From Golubevia sp. BC0850 (taxonomy: Eukaryota > Basidiomycota > Exobasidiomycetes > Golubeviales > Golubeviaceae), in NCBI GenBank assembly GCA_012976225.1, contig JAAVVG010000022.1, positions 248,001-312,000 of the forward strand: a stretch of 64,000 bases of DNA, in the 5' to 3' direction. The notes below the pieces were generated by a model. It made no database searches. It saw nothing but the letters and a program-made list of their open reading frames with translations, and was not told where the DNA came from. Each line of letters opens with the position of its first letter. The first letter of the stretch is position 1. The position numbers and the translations under genes are program-made. This document shows positions 1 through 11,020 of the stretch, in pieces.

Positions 1-77
1 CCGAAACTCTGCTCGAGTTCTCAAAATCGAATCATGAACCTCTGAACCTCAACCCTTGTGCCCTTCCTCAATTGCAG

Positions 78-827
78 ATCTTCCGTTTCGCCTCCTCCAA
101 GTCAGCCTCTCTCTTCCTCCAACGCAAGAACCCAAGAAAGATCGCGTGGACTGTTGTCTTCCGTCGTATGCACAAGAAGGGAATCACTGAGGAAGTCGCC
201 AAGAAGCGTTCTCGTAGAACTGTAAAGCACCAACGTGGAGTTGTTGGTATGACTTTGGATTCTCTAGCTGCTAAGCGTAACCAGAAGCCAGAAGTTAGAG
301 AAGCTGCTAGACTTGCTGCTTTGAAGAAGGGTAAAGAGGATAAGAAGGCTAGAGCTGAGACTAGAAAGGCTGATAAGGCTAAGGTGAGTATGAGAGAGGA
401 AGGAGATGGGTAGATGGAGGAGAGGGGAAGATGGAGTGATGGTGACAGAAACTGTGATGAAGGGAGTGGAAATGATGCTTGTGTCTGGGAGGTGAGGTTG
501 GAAGGTTGGTGGTGGAACTATTGGAAGTGAGGACATGATCTCATCTCGAGGACAGATCTGTTGGGGTTTCTCTAGCCCCTTCTACAACCAACGACGAAGA
601 GAGCCGCTCCAATTTGCTGAGCTTGGGGCATGAAGTGGGGCTCCAAGGCGTGACTCGTAGCTCGCAGCAAGGCCACCTAACAGCCCCCCAACACTGATAC
701 TGATCTCCCACCTCTCATCCTCCCTTCCCAACTTCAACAGTCCGCCACTGCCCCAGGTCGTGCTTCTGGACCAAAGGTCTCAAAGATGGGAGCCAAGGGA
801 GGTGCTGGAGGAAAGCCAAAGGTCTAA
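78..827 (+). CDS. RPL24: 60S ribosomal protein eL24 (partial, 5' end outside window)
   Basis: Structural protein of the large cytosolic ribosomal subunit. The exon at 78-383 follows an acceptor (TTGCAG ending at 77) and reads IFRFASSKSASLFLQRKNPR, then KIAWTVVFRRMHKKG, which are hallmark eL24 stretches. The basic helix (RRTVKHQRGVVG) follows. A GTGAGT donor at 384 and an acceptor ending at 740 (ACTTCAACAG) remove a 357-nt intron. The last exon, 741-827, keeps the frame and encodes a Gly/Lys-rich tail ending KPKV-stop. The N-terminal zinc-ribbon-like part (about 30 residues) lies in an exon upstream of base 1; bases 1-77 are intron. The identification is secure. The intron is unusually long for this locus set. 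Confidence 0.95.
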
Positions 828-1868
828 ATTAAAGATGAAATCTACCACTTCAAGTCCTTTCTCTACTCTTTTCCTTTCTATAGTTCTTTGAACTTTTGAT
901 TCTTTCTTTCTCGTTCTCATGTCTTTTTTTCTCATTGTCGGAGTTTCCTCAAAACCTCCTATTGTATTCTCGCTCACACCAACCCAAAATTCAAAATCAC
1001 AAGCCGACTTTCTATGCGATTTCTCTCTCTGCTCTTCTACTTGTCCCGATTGAACGAGAAGAGATGTTTGATTTGACTTGAGGAGTTTCACGAGATCAGC
1101 AGGAGCGCTGCGAAACGGAACCAAGTCCTCTTGATTGAATTGCTCTTTCAACACAGCATGACGATATGTCGTATGACGACGTTGGCGTTTCTCTTGTGAC
1201 TCAGTGAGGTCCATAGATTGATTTCGTTGATCGTTCCGTTTCGCAACGTTCGTGCGATTGCTGGCTGAGCGCTGCCCGATTCATCGGACACCTGCATTGT
1301 CCCCCTCTCTTGTTTCTTCTTTCTCTTCACTACAACAACCACCCAACCTCCTTTTTGCCCCTCTCCCTGAGGTAAGTAATCTTTAAGCATCTCATCATCT
1401 CAGAGAAGTCTTATCAACCTCGAAAGAGACTCTTGTCCCCATGCAGAATTGTCTGTGCCGCAAGACGTCTGTGCACCACTTTAATCTAACTCTCGTCCTC
1501 CTTCTCTACGCCCCATCTTCCCCCCCCCCTTGTCTCACTCCTCTCCTCTTTTACACAGCCCAGTACGCTTGAGTTCTACTCGCGCAACAGCCAGGTGTAA
1601 ATCCTCTTCCTCTTCTAGCTGTAACCTTCTGTCTACCAATCCAGCCCTTCCAACACTCATTCTTCAACGCTTCAACCGGGACTGATTCACTTCAAGTCAC
1701 AAACCAACTTCTTTCAACATTCGATTCTAACTTTCAAGTTTCCTTACTTCAAGAAGACTTCCTAGCGCGCCATAGGTCGCTGCACTCGAATTGGATCTCT
1801 ATCAATCACCCTTCATCTTCAAAGCAAAACCCAACCATCCCTCTTCCTTCCTTATCTCTCTAAGAACC
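828..1868. other. gene-free stretch: eL24 3' region and bHLH leader
   Basis: No coding sequence supported. The right half (about 1480-1868) is C/T-rich with many short CTTC/TCTC runs, as expected of a promoter and 5' leader for the bHLH gene. The open frames seen on the minus strand are low-complexity and lack splice support. Confidence 0.6.
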
Positions 1869-3396
1869 ATGAATCGTGCTACTCGCTCTCAAGCTCAAGT
1901 CTCAAAATCCGAACCTCAACAAGAAGAGCGTCAAGTTTCCGAGGAAAGAGATCAGAAAATGACGGTCCTATCTCAAACTACCTCTGCTTTCTCTGCTCCT
2001 CAGATTGCAGCACCTCGTCGCAGATCTACTGGCGGAGGTGGAGGAAATAGAAAAGGAAACCCACCTGAGCGTAGAGCTCAACATAATGCTATCGAGAGAG
2101 CTAGAAGAGAGACTTTGAATGCCCGTTTCTTGGTGAGTTTCCACCTTTTTTTTGGATCTAGGCATGATAAGGTCTTCCTTTCATTTCTGCAATGGCATGA
2201 GGTATGAGATCTAAGATCTGGGAACTGAGTTCACAAAAAGGAAGGAGTTTCGGGTATGGCAGGAAAGGTTTGAGACCGCAGGAAAGGGAGGGGAAGTTGT
2301 TCGGAATGTGGAAGGTGTCAATCTTTTGACTATCCTGCAAGCTTTGACTGCTCGATACACCAACGTCGACCCTCTCCCTTCATAAGAAGCTTTGGTTCTT
2401 GGGTTTGGATTAGATCGTAGAGATCTGCATAATTTGTTGGATGTTTGCGTTCGATAATGGACTGACGACTCGAATCCTGTCCTACCCTCCCACCCTCCCC
2501 TCTCACTTCCCCAGCAATTGGCTTCCATCCTCCCAGCAACTTCAGACATCAGACGTCCATCAAAATCTCTCATCGTAAACAAATCACTAGCATTCGTCGA
2601 AGATGCATTATCTCGTGAGACTCTCTACCGTAACCAAATCCAAGAAGTAGGAAGTCAAAACGATTCTCTCCGTTCACAATTGAACAAATTACGTAAAGAT
2701 CAAGGATTAAAACCAATGGAAGCTCGTGAAGAGATTTCACTTCCAATTCCATTATCAGATGTAGTTGCAGCTAAGGAAAGAGCTCCAGTTGCACCTGTTG
2801 AATTGGTTGGAGAAATGGATGAAGCAGAAGAAGAAAGAGATGATGTTAGTGGAGATGGAGAATCTTCTCCTCAACCTACTTCTCAAATTGAAACTACTGG
2901 ACATGGATTACCTCAAAATAGATATCAATCTCAATTTGGTTTCGCTCCTGCACCAATTGCTCCTCAATTTTACAACAATCTATTTCACCATCAACTTCAA
3001 CATCAACAACAGCATTACTCAACTCCAGTTGTTTACAGTCCAGGTCTTCCAATGTCAGGTCACTATGCTTCACAACCTCATCCACAAATTCAACCCCAAG
3101 TTCAAGGACAAGTGCAAGCTCAAAGTCAAGGATTATCACAACATTCTTCTTCTCCTTGCTCTTCTTCTCAATATCAACAACCACAGCATTTTGAATCAGC
3201 CATGGATGTTAGTGGCAAGATGGATATCCATGGCGTTGATCATCAAGATAAGATGCCTTCTTCTTTAATGAACCACCATGATGATGATTATTCGAATCAC
3301 TTCGATTATGGTTATTACAATCATAGCAATGACTTTACTCCTTTCTCTGGAACCAACTTTGGAGGGTTTGCAAATAACGTTCTGTTGGAGGCGTAG
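1869..3396 (+). CDS. bHLH transcription factor
   Basis: Two exons, 1869-2132 and 2515-3396, encode 381 aa. The donor GTGAGT at 2133 and the acceptor CCCCAG ending at 2514 split the helix-loop-helix. The basic region and helix 1 read ERRAQHNAIERARRETLN (about residues 69-86). After the splice, helix 2 reads RRPSKSLIVNKSLAFVEDAL (about 100-119). The Glu and Arg of the ERARR element are the usual E-box contact positions. A short leucine/asparagine-spaced coiled segment (RNQIQEVGSQNDSLRSQLNK) follows and probably extends the dimer. The rest is an acidic stretch, then a Gln/His/Ser/Pro-rich tail typical of activation domains. The ATG at 1869 is the first in a favourable position; an in-frame upstream start would add only leader-like residues. 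It probably acts as a nuclear dimeric regulator. The target genes are unknown. Confidence 0.88.
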
Positions 3397-3966
3397 GACC
3401 TCTCTCTGCTTCTCTTTCGTGGTTTATGTTTAAAATGGAGCTGTCCAAGTCTCTGCTGATTCTGACTTCAAGTTTTCCTTATTCCTGCTTCTGTTTCTGT
3501 TAGTTGTGTACTCTGATCTTTTTGCCCTCTCTCCTCTCTCTATCTCTGCTCTTTTGCTTTGGTCCCGTTTCTTTCGAACAATTTCTTCTTCCTCTGCCTC
3601 TCTCTTCGCTCCTGGTCAAACGACTTGGGAAACTTGTCTTGTCATTTTCTTCTTCTTTTATTGTTTTACTTTTTCCCTTTGATCGCTGCTTTCCCTCGAA
3701 GGGTAGAATACTCCTGATAACTTTCCTTCTGTCTCTTGCCTTAACGATATACTTTACCACTCGCAAATTCTCTGCTTTCTTTTCTGTCTTTTTCTTATTC
3801 TTCTTCCACTACTGATATCGAGATGTGACCCGACGTCTGCTTTTGAGATTTCTCGATGGTACTGTACGAACAAGGAGGGAGAGAGAAACCAGAAGGGCCT
3901 CTTCTTCCCAACCACAACATCGCATCCTTTCAATATTCTCTCTGCTCTCAGCAACTGACTCTCTAA
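3397..3966. other. gene-free stretch between bHLH gene and DCP1
   Basis: 570 bp of T/C-rich sequence (3490-3810 is strongly pyrimidine-rich on the plus strand). It is consistent with the bHLH 3' UTR followed by the DCP1 promoter and leader. No gene or RNA recognised. Confidence 0.6.
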
Positions 3967-5763
3967 ATGGGTAAACAAAAATCGAATCAATCCAACGGTC
4001 AGCATCAGAATCAGAATCAGCATCAACAAGTGGAAGAAGATGATCCAGCGATCGCAGCGAGGTTAGCATTGAACATAAAAGTGTTAAAGCGACATGATTC
4101 AAGGATTGATGTCATCATAGATCACGCTTCCTTCGTAGTACTGTACAAACATCAAGATGGTAAATGGAGTAAAACTGGGGCAGAGGGTCCAATGTTCTTA
4201 TATCATCGGTGCGTAGAGTAAGATCAATCTTGTAGAGTCAATCAGTAGAGACTCATCCACCATTCCACTCTTACTTTTCAGAACCGAAGCACCTCATTAT
4301 GGCTTATTCTTACTCAACAGGAATGGAGTAGAGAACTTTTCAGCTTCATTCTCAAGTGCAGATAACCTGGAACTCACTCCTGAGCTCATCTGCTATCAGT
4401 TAGAACCCGAACTTGGATCAGATGGTCAAGAGGAAGAAGAGGCAGAGACATTTGGGATTTGGATCTTCGGTGAAGAACAGAAGGACAGAATCGGTAAACT
4501 TATGTTGGAGTGAGTATCTCAAGAGGATGCAGGAGGAAGGATGGAGGTAGAGCAGCAGAAACCAGAGGAAGGAGTATCAGGAGCTGATGTCCATTCCCAT
4601 TCGAATTTCTGTCCAAAAGACTTCATGAAATATCAACAGCCAACGAAGATTCTTCGACTTCGTTATCTGGTATCCATCAGAGTCATCAGAACAATTCGCA
4701 GCAACAGCAGCCAGTCTTTCAAGATCAATCCCAATTTCAACCTCCTCAATATGCTTCTCTTCAACCTCAACAACCCATGACAGGGATTTCTTTATTAAAC
4801 TCAATGTTCCAAAGTGCTAGCGTTACTACTCCTACATTATCGAATGCTTCCCTCGCTTCACCCTCCTATGCAAACCAAGAAGCTCAAGCCCCAACAGCTG
4901 CTTCCTTAATGTCTGCTCTTTCTGGAAATTCGAACAGAGGGAACCGGAACTTAATCGGAGGCTCAGGCTCAGATTCAGCTGGTTTGAAAGCTCTCTTAGG
5001 TTTAGGACCTTCTGTTCCTCAACAGCAACCTCAGTTCTCTCCGAATCTTCAACATCAAATGCCTCCTCATTTTCACCAGCAACAGCAACAGAATCAGTAT
5101 CAGCAGAATCAATTCCATCAGAGTCAGTCTCCTCAACAGCAATTTCAACCTCATCAGAATCAACCTCAACATCCAAATGGTTTAGAAGCTTTGTTTGCTA
5201 GTGCTAGAAAGAACTCTCCTTCTCCTTCTCCTTCTCCAATCCCTGCTCCCGCCCCGGATCAAATCCAAGTTCTAGCAAGACCTCAAACTCCTACCGCTCC
5301 TGCTGCTTTTTCAAACGGAAACCCTTCCAAGCCATCGCACAACACTCCCTCTGGTCCGAAAGCTCAAACAATAGCTCCTCCAACTGAACCTAAAGCTCTT
5401 AGGAATGGGAAATTCAACTCTCCAAATTTGAACGGATCAACGAACTCAGGTTCAAAAGCAACGCCGAAGATGGCTGGGAACAAGAAAGGAGAAACCTTCT
5501 TTTCGGGAATGGCAGCTGAATTGGTGGATGATGCTTTAGCTGCTAGAGGCAAGCAAGAACCTCCTCTCGAGAAAAGAGAGTTTATCAGAGAAATTTTGAG
5601 CCTGGTACATGTGAGTACTCAGTCTGTGTCATAGAAGATGTTCCGTGGGAATCGTTATTTAATTCAACGTCTTTGGTTTCCCTCTTCGTTCTTCGTGTTC
5701 CGTCAGACGGATCCTGCTTTCGTAGATGACCTGTTTTCTCGATATCTCGCTAGAGTTAAGTGA
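3967..5763 (+). CDS. DCP1: mRNA-decapping enzyme subunit 1
   Basis: Activator subunit of the DCP1-DCP2 decapping complex of cytoplasmic P-bodies. Four exons: 3967-4208, 4282-4509, 4620-5610 and 5707-5763. Residues 1 to about 160 form the EVH1-type domain: ALNIKVLKRHDSRIDVIIDH, then FVVLYK, WSKTGAEGPMFLYHR, and across the first splice EAPHYGLFLLNRNGVENF. The domain ends GIWIFGEEQKDRIGKLMLEL. A long Gln/Asn/Pro/Ser-rich linker follows. The short last exon encodes TDPAFVDDLFSRYLARVK, which continues EKREFIREILSLVH and matches the C-terminal trimerisation helix of DCP1. The third intron would be missed without this helix, because the open frame reads past the donor for only a few codons. The acceptor of intron 2 (CCAAAAG) is weak but is the only one that keeps the frame. 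Confidence 0.93.
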
Positions 5764-6138
5764 CGGAACCCAAATCTTACCGCTTCTTCATCGAGACTTG
5801 GTTACTTCTGTTTGTTGTCCGAAGTCAATTTCAAGTTTAATTTATGCAAAGCCCTCTCTTCTCTTTCTATTTACTCTTTCTCCTATTCGTAATTTCGCTT
5901 TGTACTGCATCTCAATCTCCAACGTGAATTAAGAACTCAGAGCTTGTTCATCACTCCTTCCCCCCCCCCCCTTCCTTTTACTCGAAGTTCTCTCATTTTT
6001 TTACAGTCACTCTCAAACGCATAGCATTCAACACTTTTATTTCACTCTCTATTTTGACATCAATTTGCTCATTCGCTAGCTTTTGTATTGTAATTGTTTC
6101 CAATTCAAAGAACCTATCCATCTCAACAAACGGTTCGC
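5764..6138. other. gene-free stretch with poly-C run
   Basis: 375 bp between the DCP1 stop codon and the 3' end of the SET pseudogene. It contains an uninterrupted run of 12 C at 5960-5971. No gene recognised. Confidence 0.6.
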
Positions 6139-7163
6139 TCAACTTGAAAGTTGACGTCTTCCGAGTCGACCGGAATTGGCATGAGAGTTTGGCTTGAGAA
6201 CGTAATGTTTTGCTTTGGCTGTTCCATCGCTGTTGGTTCCTTGCTCCCTCAAAAAAGCCTCCAGAGATCTGTGAAAGTAGAAGCACGAAGCAAGCGTGGG
6301 AAATGGTAGCAGAGAAGAAGAAATGACTTGGAACTCACCTCTCCGCCCAAACTTTTGCATTAGAATTGTCAGACCAGCAAGTGCAAACTTGAAATGCATC
6401 ATAATATAATCTACCCTTTTCTACTAAAGTTCCCTCTTGGCCATTAACCTATCCGCTAATTTGATCAAGTGAATTGCCTTCGAAGGGTCACCGTGAGTGA
6501 AACTGGGTCCAGCTTCGACCAAAGTTGCTAAGATTTTCCTAACCTTGTTACTTTTGTCGAGCTCTTCTCCATTCAAAGAACATGTTTCACATTGGCAAAT
6601 AAATTCGAACTTTTGCTTCAAATCCTTTCTTCTTTCTTCCCGATCTGCTAGTACTTTCTTTCCGTAGTAATTTGTGATCTCTTCTCCCTTCTCAATATCT
6701 CTCAGATCAGAGCATGAATCAATTCTTTCCCTTCAGCTTCATCCCAAAAATTAGAGAGATTCATTTACATGAGTGATTGATTCTGCAGATTGTAGTATAA
6801 ATCGCTCCTCCATTTGAAGGATCCTCTCACAGGGAAGAGCCTTCGTCTTGATCACGTCGGTTTCGAGACCTGCTTCTCCTGACTTGAGACCTCTTGCGCT
6901 GTGAAATTTTAAAGCTATGGCTTTCTTTTTGGGTGAAAGAGAATCGAAGAGCTTCTTGAGTGGATTTTCAACCAGAAAAGAGAATTGAGATGCGAGTGCT
7001 TGAGAGGCAGAAACATGAAGGAGTTGTTCTTCAGAGAGAATCAATTCACCTGCTTTGATGTTTTGCTTGGCGATTACGCCTTGTACTTTGCCTTCAATTA
7101 ATAGGATCTTGTATTTACCGAAATCTTGAAAACTTGAGAGAATCAAGAGAGAAAGAGAATCGA
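6139..7163 (-). pseudogene. SET-domain protein pseudogene
   Basis: Read from 7146 down, the minus strand encodes the parts of a fungal SET-domain (lysine methyltransferase-type) protein in order, but in changing frames. These are the N-terminal strand (GVIAKQNIKAGELILSEE), the signature RINHSCK (6764-6784, in a different frame from its flanks), FWDEAEGKELIHAL, RDIEKGEEITNYYG, the post-SET cysteines FEFICQCETC, then KGRLYYDAFQVCTCW, and a final exon (AFLREQGTN...GRLGRRQLSS) ending at 6139. A five-base tandem duplication (TCTGATCTGA, 6702-6711) separates HAL from RDIE. Another frame change lies near 6440. No ATG is present at the 5' end, and a TGA lies just upstream. One intron near 6340-6260 still has good splice sites. 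The gene once encoded a whole SET protein and now looks non-functional. An assembly error is the alternative. Confidence 0.78.
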
Positions 7164-7200
7164 TTCATTCAAACTGGCGCATGCGCAGGTGTGCTACGTC

Positions 7201-8032
7201 GACGAGATCATCAAAAGTCCTGCTGATTTAGAAGAAGTTCTGACAGCGATCTTCTCTCAATGGACAAGACTTCAACATTTGGACTGGAACACATCTCAAA
7301 TCCCTACCTTTACTTCTACACTCAGATCAATCGCAGCTCATGGATCTTTAAGGACTCTCCGGATCAAAATTAATGCATGCGATGAAGATCACTCGACCGA
7401 ATACCCAACCTGTCCAATTCGTGAGTATTTTGAGATTGATTTCTCTGCCATACCTCGAGCTTTCTGCGACAGAGAACTTTGATTCTGACTGAATTTTTCC
7501 TCCTCTCTTGTACTCAAAAGCGCCGATCTGGCTGCTGGCTCCAACCCTGCAATCACTTCACATCACCAATTGGACCTACGCCTCCAATGGAGTTCCTCCC
7601 GAACGTCGAGACAGACAACTGCGAGCAGCCATCGAGTTGATTCAAAACGCTTTGAGGCTGGAGCACCTCGAATATACAGGCAATCTCGAAATGGATCAAG
7701 AACCCAGCTCTGTCGATGGTTCGGATCGGTTTCTGACGCAAGATCAAATCTTCAAAGCGCTTCTGCCTTCCATGGCTTCTATTCCTTCGGTAGAACCTAT
7801 TCCTTATTCGGTAAAAGGTATGCTTTTCGTCAATGAGCTCTTCCCTTCACTCGAGCGGATCCACTCGGAGAAGCTCTTGCAGCCATTACAGAAGCAGGAC
7901 GTGTTGGACCTAGGAAAGGAGGTCAGAGAAACCACAGATCATAAACTTACTTTACTAGGAGACTATCTTTTGGATGACGAAGTAGCTGAAGAGATGGTCA
8001 GAATTTGGAACGAAAGACACACCCGGCTTTGA
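7201..8032 (+). pseudogene. 5'-truncated copy of F-box-like gene
   Basis: This is the 3' part of the gene at 11021-12534, including its last intron (7421-7520, GTGAGT...AAAAG). It starts abruptly at GACGAGATC, which corresponds to the middle of exon 2 of the intact gene. The F-box-like N-terminus and about 225 residues are missing, and no in-frame ATG precedes the fragment. The retained intron shows a DNA-level duplication rather than a reverse-transcribed copy. Translations in three frames are identical to the intact copy, so the duplication must be young or actively homogenised. An expressed truncated protein is unlikely without a start codon. Confidence 0.85.
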
Positions 8033-8251
8033 GAGAAGGTGGAAACGATCAAATGTCTCAACATCTCATCCTCCCGATTCGGACTCTGGAATTCTTTTTG
8101 TCTTCTTTGGCAAACGCATTGTATTTCAGCTCTACTTTTAGATCATTCTTATCTCCTTGCTACCATGCTTTCGTCTCACGTCTCCCCCAACCGGCTTGTT
8201 TTGTCTTGTGTTCGCTTCATTCCATTCCTTCTAGTCTCTTCATTTTGTACT
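7201..8251. repeat. segmental duplication, copy A
   Basis: 1,051 bp matching 11703-12753 in direct orientation at an offset of 4,502 bp. I saw no mismatch in the stretches compared by eye. The left edge is GACGAGATC (preceded by GCTACGTC here and GGATTT in copy B). The right edge is CATTTTGTACT (followed by CATATACAGG here and TTCATACACG in copy B). Confidence 0.92.
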
Positions 8252-8568
8252 CATATACAGGTTTCTGCCGTCACACTTCAGTTCGCATGTTCCACTGACC
8301 TGAACTCTTGACGAGTGAGCGAGAGTGGATCAAAGGGGGGGAGGACGGACGGCGGACGGACGATTCTTACGAGTGAAGACACACATGACGGAACGAGTTC
8401 CAAAACATCGAGGACGAAGAAAGAATAAGTCATATACAACAACGACCACATCGAGAAGGGTAGACCACAAAAGTTCAACATCGATGGAAGGAGCGTGGGT
8501 AGATACTTGAGGCAAACAGAAACAACGGGCAGAGAGTAGAGCTGACAAACCCTTTTCGGACCAACGAT
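8252..8568. other. gene-free stretch right of duplicated segment
   Basis: 317 bp between copy A and the stop codon of the secreted-protein gene. It contains a G-rich run (GGGGGGGAGGACGGACGG near 8334) and no recognisable gene. Confidence 0.55.
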
Positions 8569-10151
8569 CTAACAATTTCTCAATTCACCACCTCCGGCTA
8601 GATGTCCTGTCCACATTGAGATTTCCTGAGTGTGCGTTAGAAGTGGAGTTGAGGTAGGAGGTGGAGTGGCGGTTGCAGGAGGTGGCGGAGGAGGAGGAGG
8701 AGGAGGAGTGAAACCAGATGAAACACTTGAGAGTAGAGACTGAAGGTTAACTGGACCCACGAAAGAAGTTGTGAAAGGAGTGAAAGTTGAAGAAGGAGCC
8801 GAAGAAGTAGGGGGAGGGGGAGGTGGTGGTGGTGTTGATGGACTTGAGCTTGAGGTTGAAGGAGAAGGACTCGGAGAGCTGATCGGAGAAGAGTAAATTT
8901 GACTAGTTTGAATAGATCTTGAAGTCGAAGAAGGTGGCGGTTGGGGTGAAGAGGTGTTGTCGTCTCCTCCTGCAGCGGCAATAGCAGCCGCAGCTGCCGC
9001 CCAAGCGAGCCTGATATGGGTGAAGAAGCAAAAGTTGTGGTCTTCAATGGTTGGGAGACATTCTACGGGTGGAATGTTCACGAAATTGAGAGACTCACCC
9101 GTTTGACCCTGTGTTGTTCGTAGATTGAAGACATCTCCGTCTCAAGGGGCCAGATCTCGGACACAGTAACTCAATCTCAACCCTGACTTGGTCTAGAGTT
9201 GGAATCTCCCATTTCTGAAAGTTGAGCTCGGGAAAAGATGCGGCCCGATCTTGAACATGCGTCGCCATCTGATACATATCGTCGTAGAATGTTTGAACAA
9301 ATTGATCCTCCGAAAGTTCAAGCATGCTTTTGACTTGTGGATTAGATGCCAGAACTCTATGAATAGATTGAGAGATCTGCACAGCCGAATTGAATGTGTT
9401 TTGAAAGTAGAGTGAAACTGCAGGTAACAGTTGTTTGTCTGTGTAAAAGGAGTCTCTTTTGATGCTATCCAGACCGTATTCAGGTAGAGCTGCCAATTCG
9501 CCCTTCTTAAGACTGATGAGATCACTAAATACTCTAAGTTTAGCATTGTTGGCCTCCTTGTGTAGCCATCTAAGATTTTCAGGCGAGTTGATAACCTTCT
9601 TGACTTCTTTAAAGAGAGCATCTCGCACCTCAGGGCCAGGTTCTTCACAAAATGCCTTGAATGTTGTCTCGGAAAAAAGCTTGGATGGGATAACGTACTT
9701 GATGTACTGAGCTTCGATGATGCTGGAGGGTTGAAATGAGACAAAATGGTTCCTTCGTTTCAGCTAACGCTTTTACACTTCCTGGTCAACAGTCACCAAC
9801 TTACTGATCGGCTTCGATAGCGGCCCTCGAGATAGTTCCGTCGTTCTTGGCTGCAACCTCTGTTCCTTCTCGATAAGCTTTCATCTCTTTCCCGGCAAGC
9901 CATTTGAATAGCGCTGTCTTGTCCTTGAGAATTTGGGCTGTTTCTCTGATTATGCCTCCCAGAGGTTGATTAAGAGCATCACGAGCTGCGGCCAATGTTG
10001 CTCGATATTCTGGGCTTTCGTCTTTTAAAGCTGATGAGAAGTCAGGACATAAAGCGATCTTTGCTCTTTGTTCTATGGGAGCCGCGCAGACTACAGCCAG
10101 AATAGCTAAACCAAAGAAGAGGAAGTAATTGAGATGCCTTGTTTTCGACAT
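8569..10151 (-). CDS. secreted protein with proline-rich C-terminus, unknown function
   Basis: Three exons, 10151-9805, 9722-9099 and 9010-8569, join in frame to give 470 aa. Residues 1-24 are a clear signal peptide: a short basic start (MSKTRHLN), a hydrophobic core (YFLFFGLAILAVVC) and an AAP cleavage region. About 300 residues of mostly helical, charged sequence follow, with no family I recognise. Past an alanine run (AWAAAAAAIAAAGG), the tail is dominated by Ser/Pro/Thr with uninterrupted proline runs of 8 and 10. There is no C-terminal hydrophobic segment, so a GPI anchor is not suggested. A wall-associated or released protein is plausible, but that is inference. Exon 3 rests on a CATATCAG acceptor that preserves the frame. 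If it is wrong, the protein ends soon after exon 2. Confidence 0.72.
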
Positions 10152-11020
10152 AGCAAAATCTCAGATAGGGCTTGAAAGTAGAGAAAAGGAAAAGAAGAAG
10201 TGGTAGCTTAGTCTTGAATTGGTCTTGAACGGTAAACAGTAGGCTGAAAAGTCTTGGGACTTACGAAGAAGAAGAAGAAGGCACTGATGAGGTGCTTGAA
10301 GATGAAAAGAAGATCTTGAAAAGGCTCAATTTGACCAGCAAATCGAGGAGTTGAAGTGCAAAGAGGGAGGAGAGAAAGAGAGATGAAAATTGACGAAGAA
10401 GGAGGTGGCGACGACGACTTGACGATTGAGTTTCTTTTAAGTCGACTCGAGAGGAGGTCCCCTGCTTACGCCAACTCTCCCATCAAAAAATTTCAAAGGT
10501 GGCTCTCAAGGAGGTCATCTACGCCAACAATCTGGAAAGGTCCAACTTTCCCACTGAATTGTTGAGATGAGAAAGGCTCGACATGACATGCATTCGATTG
10601 AATGGTTTACGCCTTTTCTCACCTACTGAGTCTCTCAGAAAAAGAAAACAACAACGGACCTTCTGGTGAAGTTCAGACGCCATTGGAGAGAGGGAGGAGG
10701 AGAGGCATGAGACGAGGGGTGGTTTGACTGCTGAAGATACGCCCATCTTCCTACTGAATCTCTACGAACATTTAGGTTGCTTTAGCATGTGGTCGTCAAG
10801 CATATGGTGAAATGAAAAGTATGGAAGATCGACTACATAGATCGTACGTATCGACGTATCAAATGGGTCTGGGAATGGGCGTCGATCCAGGTGTTGGGCG
10901 CAGAGGAGGCGTCAGATTGATTGGAGATCATTTGCTTCCTCTTCCTTACTTTCTTCTTCCCTCCTTCTGCTCCTTCTACAATTCTCGATTTGATAAACGG
11001 TTCACTCAAGAAAAGTCAAA
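10152..11020. other. gene-free stretch between divergent genes
   Basis: 869 bp between the start of the secreted-protein gene (minus) and the start of the F-box-like gene (plus). It presumably carries both promoters. Short open frames here have no splice or family support. Confidence 0.55.

Noticed and set aside
2765-3268. Leu/Asn-rich frame of 167 codons overlapping the bHLH gene
   Set aside because: Frame-shifted reading of the Gln/His/Ser-rich bHLH tail; repetitive composition only.
8637-9047. Leu/His-rich minus-strand frame of 136 codons
   Set aside because: Alternative frame of the Pro/Ser-rich exon 3 of the secreted protein.
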